Positions 10,387-21,691 of a DNA stretch of 64,000 nt are shown piece by piece. The position numbers and the translations under genes are program-made. Numbering within the stretch: the stretch's first letter is position 1; the number at the start of each line of letters is the position of its first letter. This stretch comes from Fallopia convolvulus (Eukaryota; Streptophyta; Magnoliopsida; Caryophyllales; Polygonaceae): assembly GCA_964016875.1 (NCBI GenBank), contig OZ024733.1, positions 24,595,324 through 24,659,323 of the forward strand, read 5' to 3'. Below the pieces are notes generated by a model. That model did not search any database. It saw only the letters and a program-made list of their open reading frames with translations, and was not told where the DNA came from.

Positions 10387-11843
10387 TGTTGACGGGCCTT
10401 TACTCTGGACAACAAATAAATTTATAAGTCAAGACCCCGCTGAGTATAGGGGAGTCAGGATCGTTCCACGAGAAGCAAGGTTTGTTTATCTACCAACTAT
10501 AAATAATAAAAATCAAACAAAAACAAGCAAAATACTCACGATCAACCTCATTAACGACTTTTTCAGGGTCGTTAACGAACCAACGCAAACAACTAACCAA
10601 CAATAACGACCTAAACAGGTTCGGTACCGAGGCTACGAACCTAGTAACGAATATGATCTAAGAGAATTCAAATAAAAACAAAGATCTAGGACAAGGGTCA
10701 CCACAACATAGTCATGCATATAAACTCGTAAGAAGATAAGATCATGCCTTTAAATAGATAAATTCATCAACTTTCATTGACCAGCAAGTAAGTTAAACTA
10801 CTTTCATAAATTAATTCACTCAATCACTTGTTTTGGATCCAAAGCTTGAAACTTTCGTATTCAAACAATATCAACCTTCAAGTCTATAACTTTTTCTCTC
10901 GATCAAGTTAAGACTCAAATTACCTTGACTTTCATCTAAGTATAAACACAACAAGCAACCTCAAAAATAGATATAAGGCATTCAACACATCATCTTACTC
11001 ACCAAACCATGCATAACTATGCCGGGTTTTAACCTCGATCGTAGATAGGAAAACTACTCACTACTCATAATTATGAAACAAATAAATTCAACAAGAGAAA
11101 ACATTTAAAACAAACTACTACTTCAAATTAACAAGAAAAATAATCGTCTTACAGAAATTCGGAAGAAACCGAAAAACACAAAACCGAATAAACCGTGATT
11201 AACGGCCTTGGTAACTTTCGTTCCATCGAACCCGATCTCAATCTCCGACCCTTTTCTCTCGGCTCTTCCTCTTTCTCTACTTTTTCCTGACTTGCCACCC
11301 CCTCCTCTAGGCTATAAGGAAGGGTATTTATAGTAATAAAGCTAGAAAATAAAAAGGCTATAAGATAAAATCTTTCCTAAAAGATAGAAACCTATTCCAA
11401 AAAGATAGAAATAAAACCTATAACGATAACAAAACTTAAAATATAACATAATAACCCTAAAAACTCATCAAAAACACTCTACCGACACGGAAATAAATTC
11501 CCGCACAGGATCTGTAGTCATAGAATCGAACACTCAAAAAAAACCTATCTCGTAACCTCGTTAACGAGCCCTCACAGCCTCGTTAACGAGCCTGGATATT
11601 GACTTCTTATTACTTCAACTCTAAAAGCTTGACTTCAACTCTCTTATCTCGCATTCTTCCGTCCTTCACCATAGCACTCCAAATTCAACTCCAAAAAGCA
11701 CCGTTTCCTTGCTAAAACCTACAAAAAGACACAAAACGGAGTAGCTTCCCCAAAAACACACAAAACTAACCCTAAACTTATCAAAACTAGCCCTAACAAA
11801 CTAAGAAAACATACTAAAAATTATACCAAAAACACAAACATCA
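10387..11843 (-). mobile_element. Solo LTR of the Athila family, in LINE endonuclease
   Basis: A 1457-bp LTR with TG...CA ends is flanked by the 5-bp direct repeat CTCAA (10,382-10,386 and 11,844-11,848). Its first ~185 bases match the truncated LTR at 9074, so the two belong to one family. Removing it and one repeat joins LINE codons ...SSQ to HIG... in frame. It carries copies of the TCGTTAACGA palindrome near 10,545-10,580 and 11,560-11,592. Solo LTRs form by recombination between the two LTRs of a full insertion. Confidence 0.93.
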
Positions 11844-13379
11844 CTCAACACATTGGATGTCTTGTCACTTGCAAGGTTACACGGCAAAAATTCGGGGCTT
11901 GCTTCATATATGGTCTCCATAGTGTTGTTGAGCGCCGCTCGATTTGGAGTTGTGTTGATGAGCTTTTTGAGGATCACAAATTACCTTGGATTCTCCTTGG
12001 TGATTTCAATTGTGTAATGGCTGATGGGGAGCGTTTTAATGGTGAGAGAGTCACTATGTATGAATGCAAGGACATGATTAAAGCTTGTCGGAAGCATGGC
12101 CTTGTAGATACACCGAGCACGAGTGGCAATGCTTTTACATGGACGAATGGAACTAAGTGGAGCAAAATCGACCGTGTCATGGTAACTCCTTCTTGGTTCA
12201 ATTCGGATTTTTATTATCATACTAATTTTCCGGACAAGTGGCATCTTTCCGACCACAAGCTGGGCCTTGTGTTCTTGCGCAAGGTTACTGAAGATGGCAA
12301 GCGATACTTCAAGTTCTATAATATGTGGGCTGGCCATTCAAAGTTTAAGAAGGTTGTCCGGGAGGGGTGGGTGTCCCATCATCGTGGCACCTACCAATTC
12401 CGGTTATCTAAGCTCTTACATGGTTTGAAGGCTCCCTTGAAGACTCTTAACAAGGAGGAATTTAGTTAGATCTCTTCTAAGGCTGCCGAGGCCAACCTCG
12501 GTTTTGCTAATGCCCTTGAAGCATGTCGGCTGGATTCGGATTCTTTGGAAGCGAAGCGGCTGGTTGAAGAGATGAAGTTAAAAGCTATGAGATTGAACGA
12601 GGCGGAGGCTAGCTTTCTAAGGCAACAAGCCAAGGCCAAGTATATTCTCAAGAGTGAGCGTTGCACCAAATACTTCCATGCTTTGATGAAGTCGAACGGG
12701 AGGAGAAATCATGTTGCTTCAATTACTAGAAGTGATGGTAGTCGTATTAGTTCGATGAATGAGGTGGTGGCTGATTTTGAAGCTTTCTTTAAGAGTCTTT
12801 TTGGCTCGGAAGTGGTTGTTTCTTTACCGGCGCCGAGTGATTTTGCTAGAGGCGCGCACTTGGCCACGGATGATTGTGCCATGCTCATAGCCCCCGTCTC
12901 CACGGCTGAAATTAAGACCGCTCTTTGGGCAATGGGAGATGACAAATCTCCTGGCCCCGATGGATACACGGCCAAGTTCTTCAAGGCCTCTTGGGAACAC
13001 ATTGGACCCGAGGTATGTGCGGCTGTCAAAGAGTTCTTTGCTAATGGCAAGCTCCTCCGGCAATTCAACCATACTATCATATCTCTTATTCCTAAGGTTG
13101 AGTCGTCGGATCGAGTTGAACAATTCAGGCCCATTTCTTGTTGCAATGTTATTTATAAGTTGATTACGAAGATAATGACTACTCGGCTTGGGAGTTGCCT
13201 TGGCTCCATCATTGATCCGGCCCAAAGCGCTTTTGTGGAGGGTCGATTGATGTCGGACAATATTTTTCTTGAGGAGCTACAATGTCACTAGAGAGACTCG
13301 ATGTTGCTTCCTAAATGTTGATTTAGCAAAGGCTTATGACTCTATCTCGTGGGACTTCTTACGGTATGATCTTGATCAC

Positions 13380-14808
13380 TGATAGCTTGCATATAGGAGT
13401 AGTTTAGATGCATGTATTATATTTCTTTTAGCTAGTTTTATGTTGGTTTTTATGTAGTTTTTAGGTTTTTTGTGTTGTCAGGTAGTTTGCGCTTGTTTGC
13501 TCGGTTTTGCGGGATTTTAGGTTCAGGAGCAACAGCGGGGCGAGGTTTGGATTGACCATTATGGTGGTGGACAAGCTAAAGGAAGCTAGGAGGTGGTATA
13601 GATGAAGATTGAAGAAGGAGAAAAGCCAACACAAGAAGAGACAAGCATTCGGTGTGCTAACCCGAGCATTCAGCCCGCGTAATCCAAACTGAAGGCCAAT
13701 TGCGCGGGGAGACATAAAGCTCGTCCGCGCAATAGGGAAACCGCGCAATTCTGAATTTCACGCGGAGATGTTAGGGCCGAAGGATTTGGGCCGAGTTTGG
13801 TTTATGGGCTTATGTCTTATTCGAGTAGTGTGTTAATGATATAGCTTTTGAGAGTTATTTTTAGAGACATATATAAAACTTTGTTAGTTTATTTTTATGG
13901 GAACTTTTGTCAAACTTTGGAGGCTAGGGTTTTCTCTCTTGAGGCAGACTTTGAAACCTTTGTAAGTTTGATTTTAATTTTAATTATGCATTGCTAAATT
14001 TATTGTGTTTGGCTAGTTATTGAAGTCATGATTTGTATATAGTTGTGAGGTTTGATTGATTCTCAACAAACTTGAATAGAAATTATTCCTTGTGCTTAAT
14101 TGAATCTAAACTAGGGTTTTGTTAGATTGATCACCTAATTGAATTTCTAGTTATAACTGAATCTAATTAATTACCGGTTGGAGTTTATTCGATCGAGAGT
14201 AGACTTTAATCAATTTAGTACCGATTGGACAAGTTGGTTAAATAAGGGAATAAATTCACAAGTCACTTAGATGTCTGGTTGCTCTAAGTGTTTGTTTCTA
14301 TTGATAACTTGAATCGTCATGCTGTTATTTAATTGAATCTAGAAGGTCTTCTAGGTTGTTATTTAATTAGGGTTGTTAGACTGGTAGTTCTATCAACTAA
14401 ATAGGAAGTTTGGGTTTTAAAACTTAGTAGGATCATTATCCACAATAGATTATTCAAGTGAGAAGAGAATCAAGAGAATCAATGATCAACAAAGCAATAT
14501 CATGATGGATTTAACTAACTGAACATGTTTGTCTCTCATATATTCAAATCATCTTTGCATTCGTATTTACTTTCATTTTTTCATAATTAGTCTAGATAAC
14601 CATTCATAAAAAAAACCCTTTGGTTACTTGGCACGCAAGTAAAAGCACAAATACACAAGTCTCCGTGGGATCGACCCTTACTTGCCGCTCTACTGAGTTG
14701 GTTAAGTTAAGGTTTATTTGATAGGTATAACGACCACCGAAAATACCTCATCAAATTTGATGAGGTATTTTTCAGTCATTTACCTATCAAATAACCCTTA
14801 CTTAACCA
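13380..14808 (+). mobile_element. Solo LTR of a second gypsy family, in LINE reverse transcriptase
   Basis: A 1429-bp element starts TGATAGCTTGC and ends CTTAACCA, flanked by ATCAC direct repeats (13,375-13,379 and 14,809-14,813). Excision restores the LINE reading DLDH-LGFPPKF in frame. The segment near 14,660-14,700 resembles the U5 end of Athila/Tat LTRs in plus orientation. The last ~110 bases form an imperfect hairpin in which TTTGATAGGTA and AATACCTCATCA pair with TGATGAGGTATT and TACCTATCAAA. Confidence 0.9.
14699..14808 (+). repeat. Inverted repeat at the 3' end of the second solo LTR
   Basis: Two arms of about 50 bases face each other across AAATTT at about 14,754. The left arm begins GGTTAAGTTAAGGTTTATTT and the right arm ends AATAACCCTTACTTAACC. 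The arms pair with a few mismatches and one unmatched patch. It lies wholly inside the element as bounded by the target duplication. Confidence 0.8.
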
Positions 14809-16520
14809 ATCACCTCGGCTTCCCTCCCAAGTTTATTTCTTGGGTGTTGGAGTTTGTGTGCACGCCTTCATATTCTATTAAGATTAACAAGGGCATTCAG
14901 GGCTTCTTCAAGGGCAAGCGAGGGCTTCGGCAAGGTGATCCAGTTTCTCCCCTTCTTTTTGTTATTTGTATGGAGCTCCTCTCCCGATTGATTAAGAAGG
15001 AGACGGCATGAAGTTCATTTCATTTTCACAAGCATTGTGAGAGTCTATGGCTCTCTCACCTTATTTTTGCGGATGATGTGTGATGCTTTTTAGCCGAGGG
15101 GATGTGGGTTCGGTCAAGATATTGAGGGAGTGTTTGGATCGTTTCTCTCATATGTTGAGTTTGTGAGTTAATTTTGGGAAGTCTTCTATTTTCCTTGGTC
15201 CGGTGCCGGCGCATGAGAGGCGCGCCCTCATTGATGCCACGTGTTTCAAAGAAGGGGTTTTTCCTTTTCGGTATTTGGGGTTCCCTATTGCTCCTTATGG
15301 GCTCCGAGTGGTGCAATATAAACCGCTCCTTGATAAAGTTAGGGGGTATTTGAATGCTTGGGCCAAGAAAACTATATCTTTTGCGGGGAGGCGTGAGCTT
15401 ATTGCTTTGGTTCTCCAGGGAGTTGAGTGCTTTTGGCTTTCCATTCTTCATGTGCCTACGGGGGTTGTGTCTAGCTTGATTAGTATCTGCCAGGCTTTCC
15501 TTTGGCATAGGCCTCGGGTCAAATGGGTCAATTTGTGTGTGCCGAGGGAGGAAGGGGGACTTGGTTTGTTTGATCTTGAAGTTTGGAACCATTGCTTCAT
15601 GATTAAACACTTTTGGCACATTTTCTCTATGAGGGACAGTTTATGGGTTAGATGGGTTCATCATCGCTATATTGGCGTGGTGGAGCCACTTGATTGGGTG
15701 GCTCATAGACGGGACTCTCCCTTGATTAAGGCTATTCTTGATTCCCGGAACTTGATTGTGAACCTCGAGGGGAGAGAGGTTGGAGTTGGAGATTTGCTTG
15801 ATTCTTGATGTGATAGTGGTCGCTTTCGGGTGGCGCGCGCCTACGAGGCCCTTCGGCCTCGGCGCCCGGTGGTGCGTTGGGCTCGACAAGTTTGGGCGTC
15901 ACACAATACTCCCAAGCACATGTTTATTTAGTGGCTTGCCAACCTTGCCCGGCTCTGTACTTATGACAGGCTTTTGTTTCTTGATGTGTATCCTGGCTGT
16001 CGGTTATGTGGTGCGGAGCTTGAGACGCATGCCCACATTTTCTTTGCTTGCTCCTACGCCGACACTATTTTGAGGGAGGTTTGGGTCCGGTTTTTTATCC
16101 CCGCTGCCGCATCCTCCGTTGAGCGCGCCTTGCGCTAGCTACGGCATCATGCCCGTGGCCGTAATTGCCTTGCTAGAGCTCATGTGTTCGCTTTATCAGC
16201 CACGGTTTATTATATTTGGAATGCTAGAAATGCATGTATTTTTTATAGGAACCTCATTTCGCCTGAGGTGATTGTTCGTTTGATCTTTACACATGTATTT
16301 CGGTTATTGCATGATTTATTTCCTTTGTCTAAGGTTGGGAAGTTGTAATTGTTTGGATTAGCGTAGTATGGGAGGCTTGCATTCTTTTCCATGTACGCTT
16401 TTGGTTTGCTTGTTTGGAGCGCCTACGTTCTTGTCCATTAAGCTTAACACTTGTATTGTTTATTTCACCCTCTTAGTAGGGTCATATTTTTAATCGAATT
16501 TACCTTTACAGCAAAAAAAA

Positions 16521-19292
16521 GAAAGAGCTCTCAGTAAAAAAAACACTCTCTTTTGGAAGGGCGACTCCTTGGGCGATTTCCGGCGTGCACTACTTCTCCC
16601 TCTCCGGCCTCTCTCCGGCGTGGGTCTCCTCACGAGACCCACGCACAAGGGTTCGTGGTGGTAGCCTCTCGCTCCACCACCTAACCGGAGACCCTTGCAT
16701 CGCCGGCCGTCGGCCTCCCTCTCCAAGTGTCCTTTCGGCTTCCTCTTGCGCCGCTCTCTTTTTCTCGCAAACCCTAATCATTTCCCCGCCGCCATCCCTA
16801 ACCCCGGCCTCCTGCCATGGAAGCGAGCTTGCCTTGAGTCGCCTTTCCCCTCTCTCGTTTTCTTGTGGCTGGCCTTTAGCCACCACGGGCAAAAAGAAAC
16901 GCAACTCATTTTCCCCAACCCTAAAATCCAAAAAATTCGAAGACCCCAAAAACCATGATGTTTTCTCCGGTCTTGATGCCTTCATGGAGGCAGCCATGGC
17001 CGAAAAATCGAAGGAAAAATCCAAGAAGAAGTCGTCAAAGTTGGTCGATCACACCGTTGTGTCGACTCCCTCAAAGACCACCATCGGCGAGATTCTCGAG
17101 TTCTCCTTGGCTAGACAATATGAGGATGATTTCATGGGTGGTGATGGTGAGGAGGTCGCCGTACATGCTAGGGACGAATTTTCGGATGAAGATTTGGACG
17201 AATCTGATTTCCCGGAGCTGCGCTCCCTTGGCACGTCTCCTTCGCTTCTCATGGCACGAGCCATCGAGCAGGACCCCAACGTTGTCGTCCAGGCCCAACG
17301 CACCAGCAATGGCACCATCGTGCCGACTGCCAAGGCCGATGTCCAGATTCAACGCACCAACAATGGTGCCAAGACTGTGGTGGAAACTGAAGAGTCTCTG
17401 TATGCTTCCAAGCGCGCTCCAAGTCTCGCTGACATTGCCTAAGGTGAAGGGTCACCGCTATCCCCCATGCCTGCACCTAAAGCTGTCACCCCTGTTGCGC
17501 ATGTTTTCGAGGTTGGGCAACCAATCGTCACACTTGCTAAGCATGAGCCCAGCGTTGCCATGCCTTCGATCAACCCCGGTTTTGTTCCTCGCCATGGCAC
17601 GAGCCTTGCGACTAAGGCTGGCCATATTGGCACGAGCAAGGCCGGCGCTCTAGCCTCTGACCACGCTGCGATTTCTGCCAATCCGAATACCCAGCCCGGT
17701 GCCAATACTCCACGTTCGAATGCTTGGAACAATAGGTCAAAGAAAGTTTTTATGAATTCAGGCCTTGGAGGTAAATTAACTTTCACACCTCCGACTTCTT
17801 CTCGTGCATCCATTAAAATTTCCGAAGGCCTTTCGAATCAAGAAGTTTGGGGTTGGTCATGGCTTGGACAATACGTGGGTTTCTATCCGGGCAATTTTTT
17901 GATTAAGGAATTAGCGAAGTCTTGGGCGTCAAAGCCCGCTTTCGGGAAGAGGAAGGTTGGATCATTTTCTAATTCGATTCCGAAGAAGATCGTGACAAGG
18001 TCCTTCATGGTGGGCCGTACTTCATACATGGTAAGCCTATGCTCCTTCAACACATTCTCGATAAATTTGCATTCAACTGTCGCAACATTGCTACTATTCC
18101 ACTTTGGGTTCGGATTTATGGCCTCTCCCAAATTTTTTGGACGTATGAATTGATTGGTCGTGTGGAATCCTATGTTGGCAAACAACTCTATGTAGATTCA
18201 GTTACCGACGGAAGGAAAAGAGGTTCGTATGCTCGTGTTTTAGTAGAAATTGATTTTGTCGAAGATATCACTAGAGAAGTTGGGATTGATTTTGATGATG
18301 GTAGCTCCGTGGAGTGCTCGTGCCTTATTGAAAATGAGCCTTTTTTTGTAAAGATTGTTGTACCTTTGGCCACGCAATTGAGGAATGCAAGTTCAAAGAA
18401 AAACACCCCGATGTTGGTGTCAATGCAAGAAGACAAGGGAAAGTTGTTAAGTTTGTTGATGGTGGCATCGCAAGGCCGGCAAACAATTGCGCGCCTTCGG
18501 CTCAACATGCTAAGACTAGTGCTCCCTTGGTTGAAAAAGGAAAAAATTTGATGGAAAATCAGGCCTTGGCCGAGACTGCACCCGCTCATGGGGCCTCCGT
18601 TCCTAACCAAGCTCCTCCAAATGAAAAGGCCAACACCAAGAAAACTAAGAAAGGCAAGAAGAAGAAGGAAGTCAAGAATGATACACCGCTCCAATGCAAC
18701 AAAGATCAAAGTATGGCTCCAACAAGCAACAAAGGTCACTCGCACAAAGATAAATCTCCTACTTCTAGCTCGGCTTTTGATTCAATGGATGTTTTTGGGA
18801 GTGAAACGTTTGGTAGCTCTAGCAATGGTGAGAAAGATTCCAAGGTGAGTAACTCTAGCTCCAAACGTTCGGACGAGTCGAGGGAAGAAAATGAGATTCA
18901 AGATCAAGGTAGCCATTCGTTGGCCAAGGAGAAGAAAAAGTGGTCCCCTTCGAAGCGATGTATTGTCCTCGGGCTCAAGGCACGCGCCAAATGGCTCGTG
19001 AATCCCTCGGGCGGAGTCACGCGAAGTGTGGCCCGTAGCCACACTCGGCCCCCAGACACTTAGTTTCTTTTGTTGATTATTTTGACTCGGTTGTTGTTGT
19101 GTTTTTCGTTGTTGCTTTTGTTTAGTTTGGTGTGCTAGGAAGGCCTACGTGCTTGTCCTTACGCTTGTTGTTTGTTTTTGTTTGGAGGGTCTTGGTGCCC
19201 TCCCTTTTATGCCTTTGGATACTTGCTTGATTGTAACACCTCTTTGAGGTGCATATTTACTTAATCCGAATTTACCGTTACACCAAAAAAAA
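16521..19292 (+). mobile_element. LINE-derived element with ORF1 only (no ORF2)
   Basis: Directly after the first LINE's A-tail comes a 5' UTR-like stretch, then an ORF1, then a 3' UTR ending TTAATCCGAATTTACCGTT and an A-tail (19,285-19,292). No endonuclease or RT sequence lies between ORF1 and the 3' UTR. The tail matches that of the first LINE, so it could be copied in trans by that family's ORF2. I could not find a clear target duplication. The left border is approximate. Confidence 0.7.
16585..19063 (+). pseudogene. LINE ORF1 of the ORF2-less element, frameshifted
   Basis: Reading starts in a serine/proline-rich leader. It passes a lysine-rich segment (KEKSKKKSSKL) and an acidic patch (DEFSDEDLDESDFPELRS), then reaches a DUF4283-type region (VWGWSWLGQYVGFYPG; later IPLWVRIYGLSQIFWTYELI and VGIDFDDGSSVECS). 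A CCHC knuckle, CKDCCTFGHAIEEC, follows in another frame near 18,345. The C-terminus is charged and ends TRPPDT-stop at 19,063. There is a TAA at 17,440, and shifts near 18,000 and 18,345-18,530. The architecture equals plant L1 ORF1, an RNA-binding protein. The ORF1 C-terminal half aligns with that of the first LINE, with considerable divergence. Confidence 0.75.
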
Positions 19293-19724
19293 TTCTCAAA
19301 ATTGATTAAGGGTTATTAAAGATAAGATGATGGACATAAGTTTTAGGGATACTAATGTAATATCTGAAATTTTAGGGTTATTTTTAAGGGATACTAATGT
19401 AATATCTGAAATTACAATAGTACCCCCTTAAAAATAGTTTTGTCCCTGAAACTAGCTTACACCTAACCCGGAGCCTTACAAAAACGAGGGTCGTTAAATA
19501 AAGAACGTTTCATTCTTTAACTAGGATAAAACAACTCAATTGTTTCATTCTTTAACCCGGAGCCTTACAAATTTCATTTGTAGTCTCTTTGCTTCCATTC
19601 TTGAACCAACGTATTCTTACTAATGTTCTTCCTCATTATGATACCATTTTACAAGATTTTCAACACTCATACTAGTCTCTCCTCACGAGAGTATTTGGAT
19701 CAAATCTGAATGGCTTATTAACTA

Positions 19725-19872
19725 AGAATGTGAGATTCATCCGGTACATATCCTCTTAATGATGACATACGAAAGACATTGTGAATTGGACGCACTGATA
19801 TAGGTAGGACAAGACAATAAGTTAACTTGCCAACCTCTTTCCATTACTTCAAAAGGTCTAAAATAAAAGGGA
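19725..19872 (-). pseudogene. Fossil integrase C-terminus of a Ty3/gypsy chromovirus
   Basis: The minus strand has an open stretch reading GKLTYCLVLPISVRPIHNVF followed by RMSSLRGYVPDESHIL. This is close to the conserved end of gypsy integrases (HNVFHVSMLRKYVPDPSHVL type). The flanks are full of stops, so only this ~45-residue segment is readable. The SINE lies just upstream in the same remnant. Confidence 0.75.
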
Positions 19873-19899
19873 TTGAACTTGCCTCATTTTCCCAAAATG

Positions 19900-20050
19900 G
19901 TAACATACCTTTTTTTTTAATCATGGGTTATGGGGCTCGAACCTGAGCCCAAGGAGCGATGACTGTGGGAGGACTCGAACCTGAGACCTATCATACCCAG
20001 GGAGCGGTGCTACCACTGCGCCAGATGCCCGAGGGCGTAACATACCTTTT
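19900..20050 (-). mobile_element. tRNA-derived SINE with 14-bp target duplications
   Basis: The minus strand holds a pol III A box (TGGCGCAGTGGTAGC) and a B box (GGTTCGAGTCC). A second B-box-like GGTTCGAGCCCC lies about 38 bases downstream, and an A-tail follows. GTAACATACCTTTT flanks it at 19,900-19,914 and 20,037-20,050. The body of ~122 bp is short for a plant SINE. It inserted into the chromovirus remnant. Confidence 0.88.
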
Positions 20051-20764
20051 CAACATGCTATTTAAATAAAAGCTTTACTAACTATGACGATTCCACAACT
20101 CCTTGTCTGAAAATAGTGAAAACCTTTTGTAAACCGGGTATTGTCAACAACTTACGCCTGATTGGTACAATACCAATTTGTATTTACCTTAACCAAACTT
20201 AATCCGAGAGTAAACTTGTTATCGTCATTCTTCTACAGATTCAAGAAACAATGTTTTTGGTTGAAACATAACTCCAAGCTTATCTATCTCAATCGACAAT
20301 CACCGATTAAGGTTATGGACGAAATATTGTGAATTTTCACTAACATACCAAATTATTGAGCAATCTAGCTCATAGATTTGAAGCATATCTTCAAGTGTCT
20401 AAACCATTATTTTCGAGATACTTAATCAATCCGAGAAGGAGAAACAATATCCATTTGTACATTCATCCATAAGATCCTTTATAACTCCACCTAGAGTCTT
20501 AACTCAACTTTTCCATCTTAATTAAAAGAAATTTTTAATTCTATATGTCTTAATTACTATTAAGACATTATAATATAGAATTATTATTTCCTAAAAATGT
20601 CAGATATTACATTAGTATCCCTTAAAAATAGTTTCCTCATCGACACTAGGGTAGAATGGATTGGTGTAATGCAAGAAAAGAAGTACATACAACATTCTTT
20701 ACATATTTTAGTACTCATCTCCTAGTACCCCCTTAAAAAAGAGACTTACATCTTTTACTGTGGT

Positions 20765-20985
20765 TGAAACAACCCGGGAAAGCATCTTCGCATTTCCTGC
20801 TCGGTCTTCCACGCTCCCCAAGTGACCTCTTCACCGCCATTTTAGACCATAATATTCTCACTAATGGTACTTCCGTATGTCATAGTTGCTTGCATCGACA
20901 TTCTAGAATGTGAACCGGTCTCTTTTCATAGGTGGCATCTGGTTGGATCTCGAAAGTGAGTTGCTCTTCCTTTTAAGCTAGTAGC
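20765..20985 (-). pseudogene. Fossil chromodomain-like 3' end of a gypsy chromovirus
   Basis: The minus strand reads RPVHILECRCKQL, then after a stop HTEVPLVRILWS, and ends CEDAFPGLFQ. This matches the PVxILDRKEKQLRxKxIPLVKVLW...YPxLF signature found at the C-terminus of Tekay/Del-type chromoviruses. Stops and small shifts show it is long dead. It is a second chromovirus end beside the fragment at 19.7 kb. Confidence 0.7.
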
Positions 20986-21691
20986 CTTCAAATGTGAGTT
21001 TGCCCAAACATCACATAAAATAAGGTTTATATCTATATTTTGTTTACTAACTCGTCAATTTTCTTAAGAGTCAAATCAAATCATCATACTTTCACAAATA
21101 TGAGAGATGCCTTGTTACAAAGCTAATTTTACAATAGCTTCTATTAAAACTAGCAATTTATCAAACACTTGGTGTACATCTCATAAAATTCAAACAAAAT
21201 AACATAAATAACTAATAAGAAGAATGTGTTTGCTTTCTTGCATCATATCACAATATGAAAACATATATAAAAACACAAAAACATTCTCAAATTCATACAA
21301 TTCAAAGTAATAAAACCTCAATAAAGATAACTAAAGTTGTATCTTAATTTACGGTTCATGGAAATACAAGTTATGGTTCATACGAAACAAATAAAATCAA
21401 AACTCGACTTGGATTCTAATAATGATGAAATCACAAACAAAATTAGTAAAATGACAAAATATTCAATGAAATAACACAATAACATTGTCTAATCCATACA
21501 ATTTAGGGTAAAATAAGCCCTAAATTGAAAACCCCAATTTTGAAAAAAAAAACTCCTAAAATAGACATTCAAATCCTGAGAGAAAAAAATCCTAGAAACA
21601 ACTCAAATAAAGTCGAAACAACTAAACAAAGGAGGAGAAAAAAGAGAATCAAAATCTAACCATCGAAATCTAACAACTACTAATATTCATG

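Larger units (their letters stand above)
10123..16348 (+). pseudogene. LINE ORF2: endonuclease and reverse transcriptase, interrupted
   Basis: ORF2 starts MKILSWNIQGLRQARK (apurinic-type endonuclease). It resumes after the first LTR with the FIYG and ILLGDFNCVM motifs. RT motifs follow: SPGPDGYTAKFFKASW, LIPKVESSDRVEQFRPIS, QSAFVEGRLMSDNIF, NVDLAKAYDSISWDFLR, then after the second LTR GLRQGDPVSPLLFVI and HLIFADDV. The C-terminus has WAKKTISFAGRREL and a zf-RVT-like CRLCGAELETHAHIFFAC. The frame ends at TAA 16,346-16,348. Breaks outside the LTRs include a TAG at about 12,468, a frameshift with stops at about 13,290-13,340, and stops around 15,010-15,170 and 16,136. It nicked target DNA and copied LINE RNA; this copy cannot. 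Confidence 0.92.
9273..16520 (+). mobile_element. L1-type LINE, 5'-truncated, split by two solo LTRs
   Basis: The element holds the end of ORF1, then ORF2 with endonuclease, reverse transcriptase and a zf-RVT C-terminal domain, a 3' UTR, and a short A-tail at 16,513-16,520. Two LTR insertions (10,387-11,843 and 13,380-14,808) interrupt ORF2, and removing them restores continuity of the protein alignment. The 5' part of ORF1 and the 5' UTR are missing at the junction with the Athila LTR. The 3' end, TTTAATCGAATTTACC followed by A-tail, resembles that of the second LINE-derived element next to it. Confidence 0.9.
19293..21682. other. Decayed retroelement sequence flanking the MULE insertion
   Basis: No intact gene. 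The stretch contains two chromovirus 3' remnants and a SINE (listed separately). A phrase containing GATACTAATGTAATATCTGA occurs twice in direct orientation near 19,350-19,415 and once inverted near 20,597-20,625. AGTACCCCCTTAAAAA occurs near 19,418 and 20,726, each just left of a chromovirus end, so these may be decayed LTR or UTR pieces. From about 21,000 to 21,682 the sequence is AT-rich with nothing recognisable. Confidence 0.5.

Noticed and set aside
19981..20037. tRNA gene on the minus strand
   Set aside because: A and B boxes are present, but there is no acceptor stem, an A-tail follows and 14-bp duplications flank it, so it is a SINE.
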